Below the pieces are notes generated by a model, which saw only the letters and a list, made by a program, of their open reading frames with translations, was not told where the DNA came from and searched no databases. From Tulasnella sp. 424 (Eukaryota > Basidiomycota > Agaricomycetes > Cantharellales > Tulasnellaceae): a stretch of 64,000 bases of DNA. The DNA lies in assembly GCA_019633425.1 (NCBI GenBank), contig WSUB01000013.1, positions 248,001-312,000 of the forward strand, given 5' to 3'. Positions 32,304 through 42,918 of the stretch are shown piece by piece. The number at the start of each line of letters is the position of its first letter. Position 1 is the stretch's first letter. The position numbers and the translations under genes were made by a program.

Positions 32304-34021
32304 ATGCCAGTGCTACTACAGTCAAGAAGTCTCCGCTTTGCTCTCTTCATCGTCTCCCTGCTGTCGATCACCTTTCTACTAGACGTCGGCGGGTCCAAAA
32401 GTTACGTTTCCAACCGCCTCCAGTCCAATCCCCTAGCCTCGGCCTCCTTCCCGCCCGACCCCGTTAGCATAGCGCTTGATGGAAAGTGGAAGGAGGATTT
32501 GAAGAACGTCGATAATTTCAACTACGTATATGAGCAGAAGTTGGAAGACTGCCAGAGTGGCGAGGGCCCGTGCAAGAAGAATCAAGACAGGGTGGTGAGT
32601 GACGACGGGCTACTCGTCTTGTCCCTCCACCCTTCGATCTCGCAAGTGAGACTTACCCAACGCTCTTTTTTTCTACCGTAAGATCCTCCTTGCTTGGTCC
32701 CAGTTTAGCAATACAATTAGAGGAAGCATGCAAGGTGAAAATGTTTGGTGCGATGCAATGGTGCGTCCCACTTTTGTGTTTGAACTTGCCTTTTACCTCG
32801 ATTAAGCGCCCACGCTGCAGATGGACGCCATTCATGCTCTCGGGTACTCTATGCTGCTCGCAAAGGACACACCACACGTGTATGAACTCTGGAGACGTCA
32901 TCATGCCAGTGTGCAGCTGATCATCTGGGAGGACCAGGGAGCGAAACATGCATGTCTCCACAACTCGACTTGCGTCTATGCTCCTCCCGGTTTAGATCTC
33001 CCGGTACCTCCCCCCAACTCGACGCATTTGAATGTTCCAATATGGTGCGGGGCTGCGAAAACTTGGTTTCATTGCCCTGTCAGCGGAGACTGACTGCAGC
33101 GCGACCACAGGAAGGTTTTCAACACGCATTGGTGGAATGGATCTTCGCGACCTCTAGGAAGTCCCTTTACCCTCTCTCCCGAGCCGTACGATCACTGGCC
33201 AGAAAGACGCAACAACGCCAAGGGCAACTTTTACGTTGGCTACAGCCTTGAAAGGACGTGTCTCAAAGCTCCCTTCACCCCGCACGCGCAACGCCCTCGT
33301 CAAGCATACGTATATGCGAAACAGCTCAATTACTTTCTGGAGCCCCAGTACATCCTTTCGAACCCTCCAGGCGTCGGGGAAACCCCGCTAAACGACACTT
33401 TCTACGCCAATCTTGCGAGAACGGACAACATCACGTGGTTGGGGCAATTCAAAGGCGACGGAATGCCCGAAGGAGTCCCTCCTATTCCGCCGCCTGGAAT
33501 ATCTCAAGTCCAGCAAATGGATAGACCCTCTTTCCAACGCGTCATGGGCCAAAGTAGAGTTCTTTTGGGAATTGGTCGACCACATTTAAGCCCTACTCCT
33601 TACGAAGCACTCTGTTTGGGTGTGCCGTTCATCAACCCCGTTGATAACTGGAATCGAGAAGACCCGGAAGATAGAGATAAATGGGATGCGCAGCAGGATG
33701 GGTTGCTGTATACCGGTGTTGGCGAGCCGTATGTGTATCACGTGAGGAAGGGGGATCGGGATGGATTAAAGAGAGCGGTGAGGAAGGCGATGGAAACGCC
33801 TATTGAGAGGTATGTGGATGTGGTACCCGTCACATTGCGTCGTTTCTCGACTTGTTCCCTTCGCTTGATGGGTGCTGAGTAGCTTTTCTTTTGGAAGGTT
33901 CATCCCGCCTCATATGAAGATGTCAGCGCTACTCGACCGAATGAAAGTGCTGCTGGAGACAGATTGGAGACCAACGGCCAAAGTCCAAATGGAGGTCACC
34001 AAGTATGTCTTGGACGGATAA
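32304..34021 (+). CDS. GT18/MGAT5-like N-acetylglucosaminyltransferase, copy 1
   Basis: Five exons (32304-32594, 32683-32760, 32821-33044, 33111-33809, 33898-34021) give about 471 residues with no internal stop. A short cytoplasmic tail and one membrane anchor (FALFIVSLLSITFLLDVGG) mark a type II Golgi protein. Then come a stem, GENVWCDAMMDAIHALGYSM, NSTHLNVPIW spliced to KVFNTHWWNG, NFYVGYSLERTCLKAPFTP and DNITWLGQFKG. The donor-site motif LLGIGRPHLSPTPYEALCLG followed by VPFINP matches the GFP...PLEA...FLNP region of alpha-1,6-mannosylglycoprotein beta-1,6-GlcNAc transferases (GT18). The end GEPYVYHVRKGDRDGLKRAV also fits. Putative N-glycosylation sites (NST, NIT) are present. It is the first of five copies. 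The exact acceptor is unknown. Confidence 0.85.
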
Positions 34022-34269
34022 GCGCTTTATTAGGGCCAGAAAGCTATCGCATCACCATCGAGCATGTCGAATCTCCCAGAGTGCAAAGTAAACGAGTGAC
34101 CTGATCTCAGAGTCGACAGATACACTAACAACCGGCGAGGAAAAGAGCCCGGACGTCGGTGAGGGATTCTTCTCTTCCGTATTTGTCCTAATAGGATAGT
34201 CGTTGTTGGCTGGTTACCCAATCGCGAACACAACATTTGCTATTCCTGCTAATGACTGGACCACCGCAA

Positions 34270-34895
34270 CAGCAACGGCATTTAATATCGAATATGACGA
34301 CCTTACGTTCTCCGCTTTAGGGAAGAACAACAACAATTTGGCGTCGCGGGAACAACAACGACCCGACGGCAGCATGATGCTCAGCCTCAACCAGACCTCT
34401 GACGCGCACGGTGTTCTGGAACCTTCCCTTCATCTCGCTTGTCCATCCCAAACACATGCATCCCTTTCCTCGCTTCGCTGCCGGGCACCTCGACGGTCGT
34501 AGCAGCGACGACCTCGGAAAACGAGCACGAAAACGGAGTGTGGACTGTCGACTTGACGAATGCGCGGTTGGTCCAGAGGTACCCATGCCCCGCGAACGGC
34601 GCGGATCCGGCTACCAATACGATTAGCGCGTTGAAAGCTGGTGTGGATGGGAGGACTTTTTTAACGACGAGCAGAGATAACGCGTTTCGGTTGTGGGATG
34701 TGAGGGCTGCCCCGTCGTCCGAGTCTTCGTTTTTGCCAAGTACGTCGGAAAAGGGAGACCGCGCCGAAATGGGACTGGACTTACGCCACCCCGACATATA
34801 GTTACTGCACCTCAGCCTTTACTCCCTTTTGACATTGACGGCTCGTTCCTTGCAACTGGGACGGAATCCACCAGCTCCGGTGCACAATCACTGTT
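34270..34895 (+). pseudogene. truncated copy of the WDR89-like gene (5' part)
   Basis: Matches 25,567-26,185 closely, including the intron at its 3' part and the blade sequence with TTSRDNAFRLWDVR. The frame breaks near 34,405 (gacgcgcacggtgttctgg against gacgtgttctcg), there is no usable start, and the homology stops at about 34,885, losing most blades. It follows directly on the 3' flank of glycosyltransferase copy 1. Confidence 0.85.
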
Positions 34896-34949
34896 TCATG
34901 TACAGTGCGCGAAGTATTCATGCGCGACTTAGCGGGTGGCTGATTTGGT

Positions 34950-35310
34950 AGGAGATCGCTCGAGCTTCGTCCAGTGATTCTTTCACCCCCGTTGATTTCG
35001 ACTGGTGCGCTTGTGTCTTGGCAAGGGATATCAAGGCTTTCGCTCGTCGGAGTATATCCCCAATGTCTGAGAGCTATCGATTGCCTCGGCCTTGAGGAAT
35101 GACTCTTCAGCTTCGTGGTACTTTCTTTGGTAGCCAGAAATCATAGCCAATCCAGCCCAGGTGCTCGGCCACTCCACGCTCATCCCCGAGGTGGGAGTGA
35201 ATCTCTTAGGCTCGAATGTACAAACCCTCCGCGGCTAGGTAGCTGCATTGAGCTGCATGTGTATGACCCAGGCTATTCAATGCCTCGCCTTTTAGAAAAG
35301 AGATGAAGAG
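34950..35310 (-). pseudogene. decayed TPR fragment
   Basis: In minus-strand translation, TPR-like pieces appear (KGEALNSLGHTHAAQCSYLA, then EIHSHLGDERGVAEHLGWIG) interrupted by in-frame stops. It lies directly downstream of the kinase-TPR gene and resembles its repeats, so it is probably a remnant of a related gene or of an older 3' end. Confidence 0.55.
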
Positions 35311-35561
35311 GAGCCAGGTGCATGTGAAACGGTTGATTTACAGAGCCCGATCGGCAATACAAATAGAGATGTTCGCCGTACAGTGAGCGAGATGGGACAT
35401 GATCAAAATAGAAGGCAGCGAGAAGAAGCCGGAAATATGTCAACGAAACCCAAGAAGTGTATTAAGAGCCGCCTGGAAAACAGGATTCATCAGCTATTCG
35501 AGCAGCGATTCAATCTACGGACCTATGATTGCCTACCTCACCGCACAGCAGTGAACAATTA

Positions 35562-38500
35562 CTATTGGAAAAGACCCGCTAGCACCGATCTGATTGGTTG
35601 AACCTCTAGCTGCAGGAGTCCCCAAAGCTCCACACAGATCCTACTCATTGGCAGGCCCATTCGCCCGTACATTTCGCGAGCTTCGGCACATTCAGCCATC
35701 GCATCGACGAATTTGCGTTGCAGGGCGTGTGCTCCCATCAGTCCTTCCAACGCCTCCACTTCACCCTCCGCGTCGACAATCTTAGCGTATGCTACGCGGC
35801 TGCAGCTGAAGCACTCCTCCGCCTCGTCATATCGACGCTGGCGGAGGTACAACGTCCCAAGATTGAGCAACTCGGCAGCTTCACCGCGAACATCTTCTAT
35901 GCTCAAGAATATGGCTTGGGCAAGGCGGTAAAACTCCTCCGCTTCGTGGTACGTGCCCTGCTCGAAGTGGACATCACCGAGCCGATCCAATATTGCTGCG
36001 TGGGTCGTATGTTTATTGATTCTCCGAAAGATAGTTTCGGCTTGAACTAGTGCTGCTTTCTCTTCGTCATACCTTGACTGGGACCTGGATATCTGCGCCA
36101 AAAGCAACAAAGCATGGGCTTGACATTCCTCGTTACCAGTGCTGATTGAAATGACAAGGGCCTCGGTCGTAGCACCCTCGGCCTGGGGGTATCTGCGCTG
36201 GGTATAATGATCCATCCCGAGGGCGAACAGTGTTTGTGCCTTACTGCCACCGTGCTCAGCATGATCAGAAGAGGTAGCTGCTTGGTGGTTGAATGCCTCT
36301 TCATCGCTGTCTCTGCGCTGGTCACTGGGGGTCATTGCGAGGCTGCTTAATTGACTCCCGCTGCCGAGATTGTCAATATGAGAGCAGATCTCCAGCGCTT
36401 TCGCGTACACCCTCTCCGCATCCTGATCCCTCGACTGACTGATATATAGAGCGTACAGGCCGAACAACGTTCGTGCGGCACCCAGGTGATTGTCGATTCG
36501 ACTGTGGATCTCGTACGATTCCGTGAGAACCTTCTCCGACTCTTGACATCTTGACTGAATGGCATAGACCCTGCCTAGGCCGAACAACGCATCTGCAACG
36601 CCTATGTGACTGCCGATGCGAGAATGGATCTCGTGCGATTCCGTGAATGCCTTCTCCGCCTCCCGAACCCTCGTCTGAGCAACGTAGGATTCGCCCAGGC
36701 CACGCAACGCGTTTCCAACACCCATGTGATTGCCAATGCGAGTGTAAATCTCGTACGCTTCCGTGAAAGCCTTCTCCGACTCCTGATCCCTCGACTGGAG
36801 GACGTAGATGTTGCCCAGGCCGAGCAACGCGTTGGCGGCACCCCTGTCATCACCAATGCGGGAGTGGATCTTGTGCCCTTCCATGAAAGCTTTCTCCGCC
36901 TCCGGATACCTCAAATGGACGGTATAAATATTTCCCAAGCCGAGCAACGTGTTTGCGGCACCCATGTGATTGCCGATGCGCGAGTGGATCTCGTGCGCTT
37001 CCGTGAAAGCCTTCTCAGCCTCCTGATGCCTCGACTGAGGGTAATAGGTATTGCCCAGGCCTTCCAACGCGTTTGCGGCACCCAGGTCGTTGCCGAGGCG
37101 AGAGTAGATCTCGTGTGCTTTCATGAAAGCCTCCTCTGCTTCCAAATTCTTCGACTGAGCGCTGTAGATATCCCCAAGGCAGTCTAAAGCGTTCGCCTTC
37201 GCCAAAGCATTCTTCGTTCGATTCGCAACATCTAGGGCTGACCGGGCGTAGGACTCGGCCATCACTTGGTCGTCCTGAAGGCTGTATGTTTTTCCGAGCT
37301 GGATGAGCAGATTCGCAGACCGAATCTTCTGATCACCGACGGAATAACTCGAAGGAACCACGGAAGGCTAGAAAGATTCATTTCAGAATTAATTGCCCCT
37401 CGCTGTACCAAATCACTTACCATTTTCCGAACCTTTTGCCAAAAACCGGAAACATTGATCCTTTTGGTTGGATCTAAGAGCCAACAATCCGATATCAAAC
37501 TGCAGAGCTGAAGAACCTGGGATAAACCCGCATCTTCCCGAATCGCCGGTAATCTCCCATTTATGGCGTGTACTATAATGACCGACTCGCGATTGAGGTC
37601 CTCAAATGGGATTCTACCAGTAACAACCTGATGTCGAGCGTAGCCGGGAGTCAGGGATAGTGAACATCAGTCGAGCCGTGGTTATACTTACCTCCCAGCA
37701 GACCCATCCCAAAGCCCACACGTCGCTGGGTAAATTCTGGATCCCGTTATTTAGCACCTCGGGAGCCGTCCACCGTAGGGAAAACTTCGGCCCGGTCAAG
37801 GTGAGTTCCATAGTGGACACGTTGAATTGGACCTTCGGTGGGATTGACCCTGTGTCTGCGTCCTCAAAGATCGGAGCTCCAGCTCCCTCATTTTCATTTT
37901 TCTCTGATGCGAGGCTTTGACGGATACGAGCTGATCCGAAGTCAGTAATAACTGCACGGTATGAGGAGTTGACAAGGATGTTGAACTGAATAACAATTGG
38001 GTTAGGCTGCAGTTCCTGAAAGGGCACTCGAGAACTCACGGATTTGAGGTCACCATGACATACGGGGGGTTGCTGATGGTGCAGATACTCCAGACCCTTT
38101 GCTGTATCTTGAATCTATAGTTACCTGGACTCAGCCAATAAAATATTTCCTGGCGTTGTAAATCGCACTTACAAGCGATATACGCTCCGGCATATCCCAC
38201 TCGCCTGTCTGCAAAAATTCTCGAACGTTGCCGTTTGCTTCCCAAGGCAAAATCATCCAAGCGTCTCCTTTCTGCATGTCTTCGACAAATCCGACGAGCA
38301 TAACAATATTTGGGTGAGAAAGTGATGCCATCAGGGCGAGCTCGTTCACAAAAGACTGATATAGAGCGGTTAGAACGATCAAAACGGTTGTTGCAACCGG
38401 CGGCCGACGATACCTTGAAAAACTTTGCGGACTCCTCGGCATCATCCCGCTTCCATTCGAGCTTCTTCACAGCTACTTTCAGTTCGGGAAACCATTCCTT

Positions 38501-38747
38501 CAATGCTTCAGGGGGACTGAGAGTTCCAATAACAACGACACCTTGACCGCCCTTTTTGCCCGTTTGGGTTTCTGTTATTTTGATTGTGGCAGGATCGAGT
38601 CGACGGGAGGACATTCCGCTAAGGATATCTCGCTTGTGGATAATATCTCAGTAACCCTGCTCTCTCAAGTCCTGAAAACACTCTTACAGCCTTTTGTAGC
38701 TGCGCGTCCTCCGCGAGCTTGGGCGCGGTTGAGTCCGAGTCAGCCAT
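35562..38747 (-). CDS. protein kinase-TPR fusion, gene 1
   Basis: Starts MADSDSTAPKLAEDAQLQKA at 38747; an intron joins RDILSGMSSRRLDPATIKIT. The kinase has GGQGVVVIG, VAVKKL with the ATP lysine, NELALMASLSHPNIVMLVGF, the H-G-D catalytic loop (VCHGDLKS joined to FNILV), DFGSAR, RWTAPEVL and SDVWALGWVCWEV. After ...FWQKVRKM an intron leads to PSVVPSSYSVGDQKIRSANL and about 600 residues of TPR. Eight near-identical 40-residue units (pattern GAANALLGLGNIY...QEAEKAFTEAHEIHSR) are followed by four or more diverged ones. The catalytic residues remain, but the kinase is of the non-RD type. TPRs like these act in protein binding and are also seen at the C terminus of fungal NLR-type proteins. Total length is about 1,000 residues. 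The role is unknown; signalling or a self/non-self response is only a guess. A second gene of the same build lies at 58,479. Confidence 0.82.
36362..37240 (-). repeat. in-frame tandem 120-base TPR repeats
   Basis: At DNA level, 120-base units recur (for example gcgagtggatctcgtgcgcttccgtgaaag-like on the + strand, about every 120 bases). Each codes for one 40-residue TPR unit. Their similarity suggests recent expansion inside the gene. Confidence 0.8.
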
Positions 38748-40095
38748 TCACTATGATACTTTGTTCAGGTGAAGATGCAGAGGGCGCAGCAATTTTGGAA
38801 TGGTAAGGGAGTAAAGGGGAAAGGCTGAGGATGAGAGGGAAAGGCTTAATGAGGGTCGGATGAACTCTGACGACCAACCTCACTTCCAACGTTAGCTTTA
38901 GCTTTTAAGTCAGGGGCACAATCGCAGCGCACGAGCCTCACCTCCACAGTATTCGCACAAACCATGCGTAACTGACAAGTCCCTCGTGACCTTTGCAGGG
39001 TTCTCGATCATGGAATTCCTGTTCAAGGAATGATTGCCGTGACGGATCTTCGCAATTGATTCGAACGTTCGTCCGTGTCCCTAACTTGGACCCTGCTTGT
39101 CGGTACCGAACCCCGGGAGGCTTCTTTTCTAACAGTGGAAGGAGTGCTTTATGTCCAGGGTGAAGGTAAGGTCGCGGTTCGTGCAAGGGGTGATCTCGAT
39201 TAGATCCATCCGCTTGTTCGGCGCTGCTGCTCTCAAGGCGGAAACCGTCCTCTGACCTTTTCAAAGCAATGCTTCCATTCAATTGCATTTAGTTTACTGT
39301 TATCACGTATTTCGCTACTCGCTCGACCGTTCGTGCAATCGTCAGCCCATCTGGATTTCACGTTCTGCTGTCCTCATATCGGATCAGCAGTGGTTGACTT
39401 CCTGTTGGCTAAAATGTAGCTTTAGAAAATATTTCTTGCTAAACCTCAAGTCTGGGAGAGGCCCCTCCTACACTCTGAGCTCTGAATGCAGTTCAAGCGT
39501 CGGAACCGGCAACAACCCTGGATGGAACCAGGCTCGAATTGTTCAGCAAATCAGGAAAAAGAAGGAATGGATTCGAATTTCTACGAGAAAACCCAGTCGA
39601 AAGAAGGATGCCGACTCGGAAAGTCACGTAAGTACGCTCAGCTTTATATCCTAATTTCTTAATCCTACCATATATAGGAGATGGGTGTTTAGGTTGCTGC
39701 CAAGCGAGGTGGCAACAATTACGTTGCCATCTTGCCCATAGCTAATTTAGCCTAGTACGTAAAGTCTAGTAGGTTCTATTTTAAACAATAACCCTAGCGT
39801 AAACGTCCCCTGCAAGCCCCAAAATTAGCTGTGAGGCAATAATCGCGTGATCAAGGCAGAGAGTCGTTTTAATTCCCGGGTGCTTCCAAATTAGCCGAAG
39901 AGCTCAAGTCAGAGTCATTGATGCCTACGAATTCATCATTTAGCCTAAGCCGAAGATTTGGTTGCATCGCCTGAATGTCAAGATGCGCCGTCGCATATAT
40001 TGACGGCACGCCTCGGACGAGGTCCCTCTCCTCCGGAAGGATCTCTGGCCTTGAGAGCAGCTGTGACGGGAGGTTCGACCTAGCAAAGCTATCTT
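38748..40095. other. intergenic region, no gene supported
   Basis: Open frames at 38,938-39,288 (-) and 39,283-39,654 (+) show no family resemblance or splice support. The part from 39,600 to 39,900 is AT-rich. No transposase motif was seen. Confidence 0.35.
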
Positions 40096-41019
40096 GTCTC
40101 GATTACCGTAAGCGCCCACGTTGCAGATGGACGCCATCCATGCTCTCGGGTACTCTATGCTGCTTGCAAAGGACACACCACACGTGTACGAACTCTGGAG
40201 ACGCCATCATGCCAGTGTGCAGCTGGTCATCTGGGAGGACCAGGGAGAGAAACATGCATGTCTCCATAACTCGACGCATCTGGATGTTCCAATATGGTGC
40301 GGGATTGTGAAACTTGGATTAATTGCCTTATTCGCGGAGACTGACTGCAGCACGAGGACAGGAAGGTTTTTAACACGCATGGGTGGAATGAATCTCCGCG
40401 ACCTCTAGGAGGTCCCTTTACCCTCTCTCCCGAGCCGTAAGATTACTGGCCAGAAAGACGTAACAACGCCAAGGGCAACCTTTACGTTGGCTACAGCCTT
40501 GAAAGGACGTGTCTCAAAGCTCCCTTCACCCCGCACGCGCAACGCCCTCGTCAAGCGTACGTATATGCGAGGCAGCTCAGTTACTTTTTGGAGCCCCAGT
40601 ACATCCTTTCGAACCCTCAAGGCGCTGAGGAAAACCCGCTAAACGACGATTTCTACGCCAATCTTGTGAGAACAGACAACATCACTTGGTTGGGGCAATT
40701 CAAAGTCGACGTAATGCCCGAAGGAGTCCATCCTAATCCCCCGCCCGGAATATCTCAAGTCCAGCGAATGGATAGATTCTCTTTCCAACGTGCCGTGGGC
40801 CAAAGTAATGTTCTCTTGGGAATCGGTCGACCACATTTAAGCCCCACTCCTGACGAAGCACTCTGTTTGGGTGTACCGTTCATCAACCTCATTGATAACT
40901 GGGATCGAGGGAACCCGGAGGATAGAGACAAATGGGAAGCGCAGCAGGATGGGTTGCTGTATACCGGTGTCGGTGAACCGTATGTGTATCACGTGAGGAA
41001 AGGGGATCGGGATGATAGA

Positions 41020-41650
41020 GACGCCATGGCCTCGTGTCCGCGGACTAACCAATCTGAAAGAGAGGGCGGGCATATAGTTCCATGTTAAGTAACAATGGCC
41101 TAACGTTCCGTCGTTTATCCGTCGAGTGAACGCCCTTGATTGTCTGCGGGCTGCCGACTGGCCGAGAAAGACTAAAAAACCATCCGTAGCGAATTCCCGA
41201 CCAACTTTCATTTCAGCGACTCGGTTGAATTCAGGCAGTTAACTACTGCGAGCTTGACTAAGTTTGGACAATAATAATAATAATAATAATAATAATTAAA
41301 GTGCTGTTCTGACCTTCTGCCCACCACCTCAAAGGACTGGCCAATCTGCGTCATCGTCATCAGACACGGCAGGGGACCTACCTTGTCAATTTGGGTGGGT
41401 TCCTAGGTATCGGCCTCTTGGACGCCGACTAATTAAACCCACCTGAGATAGAGGGCTGGCATATTGTCCCATGCTAGTGACGCTGAAGTGGCAGAGGGAT
41501 ATCTGAGAATAGTATCACTAGCTAAGAGAATTCGGCACTGTTGCCGCTTCCTTTGGTTCGGACGTGCTCCGAAACTGTGAGGATTGGACAATAAGGCGTC
41601 GGGGTGTCAGTGAGCTACAGGCACTTGAAGCTCACTTGCTTGGTGGATGC
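41020..41650. repeat. intergenic-type block inside glycosyltransferase copy 2
   Basis: The left part matches block R1 (30,650 and 42,000). The right part (41,500-41,640, with cactgttgccgcttcctttgg and gtgtcagtgagctacaggc) matches 42,480-42,600 upstream of copy 3. It therefore looks like array spacer DNA moved into the gene. Confidence 0.6.
41270..41296. repeat. AAT trinucleotide microsatellite
   Basis: About nine uninterrupted AAT/ATA units in the block inside glycosyltransferase copy 2. Confidence 0.95.
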
Positions 41651-41999
41651 TACGTAGCCTTTCTTTTGGAAGGTTCATCCCACCTCATATGAAGATGTCA
41701 GCGCTACTCGACCGAATGAAAGTGTTGCTGGAGACAGATTGGAGACCGACGGCCAAAGTCCAAATGGAGGTCACCAAGTATGTCTTAGACGGATAAGCGC
41801 TTTCCTGCAGCCATAAAGGTAGAGCATCATCATACTAGGAGAATGTCGAATCTTCCGGAGTGCAGAGTCAATAAGTGGCGTGATCTAAAGAGCTCGGACG
41901 TCGGTGACGGACTCGGATTCTTTCCTTCGGTATTTGTCCTCGATGCGTAAGAGGATAGTCGTCGTCGGCTAGTTACTCGCTCGCTCATACAACATTTTG

Positions 42000-42300
42000 A
42001 CACCCTTGATTGTTTGTCCGTGTTGTTCTCTCTGCCGACGTGCCGAAGAAAGACTTCAAAAAAAAAAAAAAAAAAAAAAATCAACGGCGACTTCCCGAGC
42101 AACCTTCGTTACCGACTCGTAATCAGGTTATGTAGCGGACTACTACGTAAGCTCGGCTAGACTTGAATTCTCTCTAGTTGTTTTTTTTTTTTTTTGCACC
42201 TTCGGCTCACATATTGCCTCGCCATCATTAGACGTGACAGGGACCCAGCTTTGTCTAACGTTGTAGAGCGGCCAAATCTGTGGGTGTTCCTAGGAAATAG
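42000..42300. repeat. dispersed block R1, copy before glycosyltransferase 3
   Basis: Shares cttgattgttt..., ccgacttcccgagcaacc-like and gacttgaattctctctag stretches with the blocks at 30,650 and 41,020. It also holds a run of 23 A (42,058-42,080) and a run of about 15 T (42,181-42,195). Confidence 0.55.
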
Positions 42301-42918
42301 GGTCCAAAGCAGCGAACAAACAGAAGAGGGCTGCAGAGGAAGGGCGACTGCCGGGGTGGCGGCATATCCTGCCACCGCTGATATACGACTAAATGACCAC
42401 CCTCGGCGCGCTGGTCGATTGCAAAGACGACCAGTACCTGCCAACCAACAACATAGCTCTAATCGCGGAAGTGGCAAGGGAGATCTGAGAATTTGGCACT
42501 GTTGCCGCTCCCTTTGGTTCGAACGGCGTTCTCTGAAACTGCGAGGATTGGGCGATAAGGCGTTGGGGTGTCAGTGAGCCACAGGCACTTGAAGCTTTCT
42601 GTGCATTGTGATTGGCCTGTAAGTAGTATATGCCTGAATAAGTGTGCATGTTTAAGAGGTGGTGGGTTCACGAGGAAAAGCCGGGTTATCGGAGGGCGCG
42701 GCAAGTTGTTGTGACCGCGGTTTGAGACATTAATATTGTAAACAAATAAGATGCCGAGCGCTAGATCTGGTCCCTGTTTCCCTACTTTCCCTCTGTATGC
42801 TTACTCCCTCAGACAGTTCCAATATTTTCTTCATGACTGCCACCTTGCAATTAATCGCTCACCATCATCACGCTTCCCGTCGCCGTTGGGCACGACGCTC
42901 CACTCATTCGCTACTACT

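Larger units (their letters stand above)
40098..41796 (+). pseudogene. glycosyltransferase copy 2, truncated and split
   Basis: Begins at the third exon (MDAIHALGYSMLLAKDTPHV at 40127); exons 1 and 2, with the membrane anchor, are missing. A TAC-to-TAA change at 40438-40440 stops the frame at SPEP. Homology to the main exon runs to about 41,013 (DRDD) and then breaks. The last exon (ggttcatcccacctcat to a TAA at 41796) is found about 650 bases further on. The material between them (41,015-41,650) matches intergenic DNA of the array. Clearly non-functional. Confidence 0.88.

Noticed and set aside
36047..37187. Long plus-strand and alternate minus-strand frames across the TPR region (for example 36,606-37,187)
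   Set aside because: These are shadows created by the 120-base repeats of the TPR coding frame.
36362..37240. Regularly spaced repeats that could suggest a CRISPR-like array
   Set aside because: The units are contiguous coding TPRs of 120 bases without spacers, in a eukaryotic gene.
39283..39654. Plus-strand frame with a basic C-terminal part (IRKKKEWIRISTRKPSRKKD)
   Set aside because: It looks like a chance frame in AT-rich DNA; no transposase or nucleic-acid-binding motif is present.
40121..40408. Apparent complete short gene at the start of glycosyltransferase copy 2
   Set aside because: It is the third exon of the family; its ATG is internal in the other copies, and copy 5 has Ile there.
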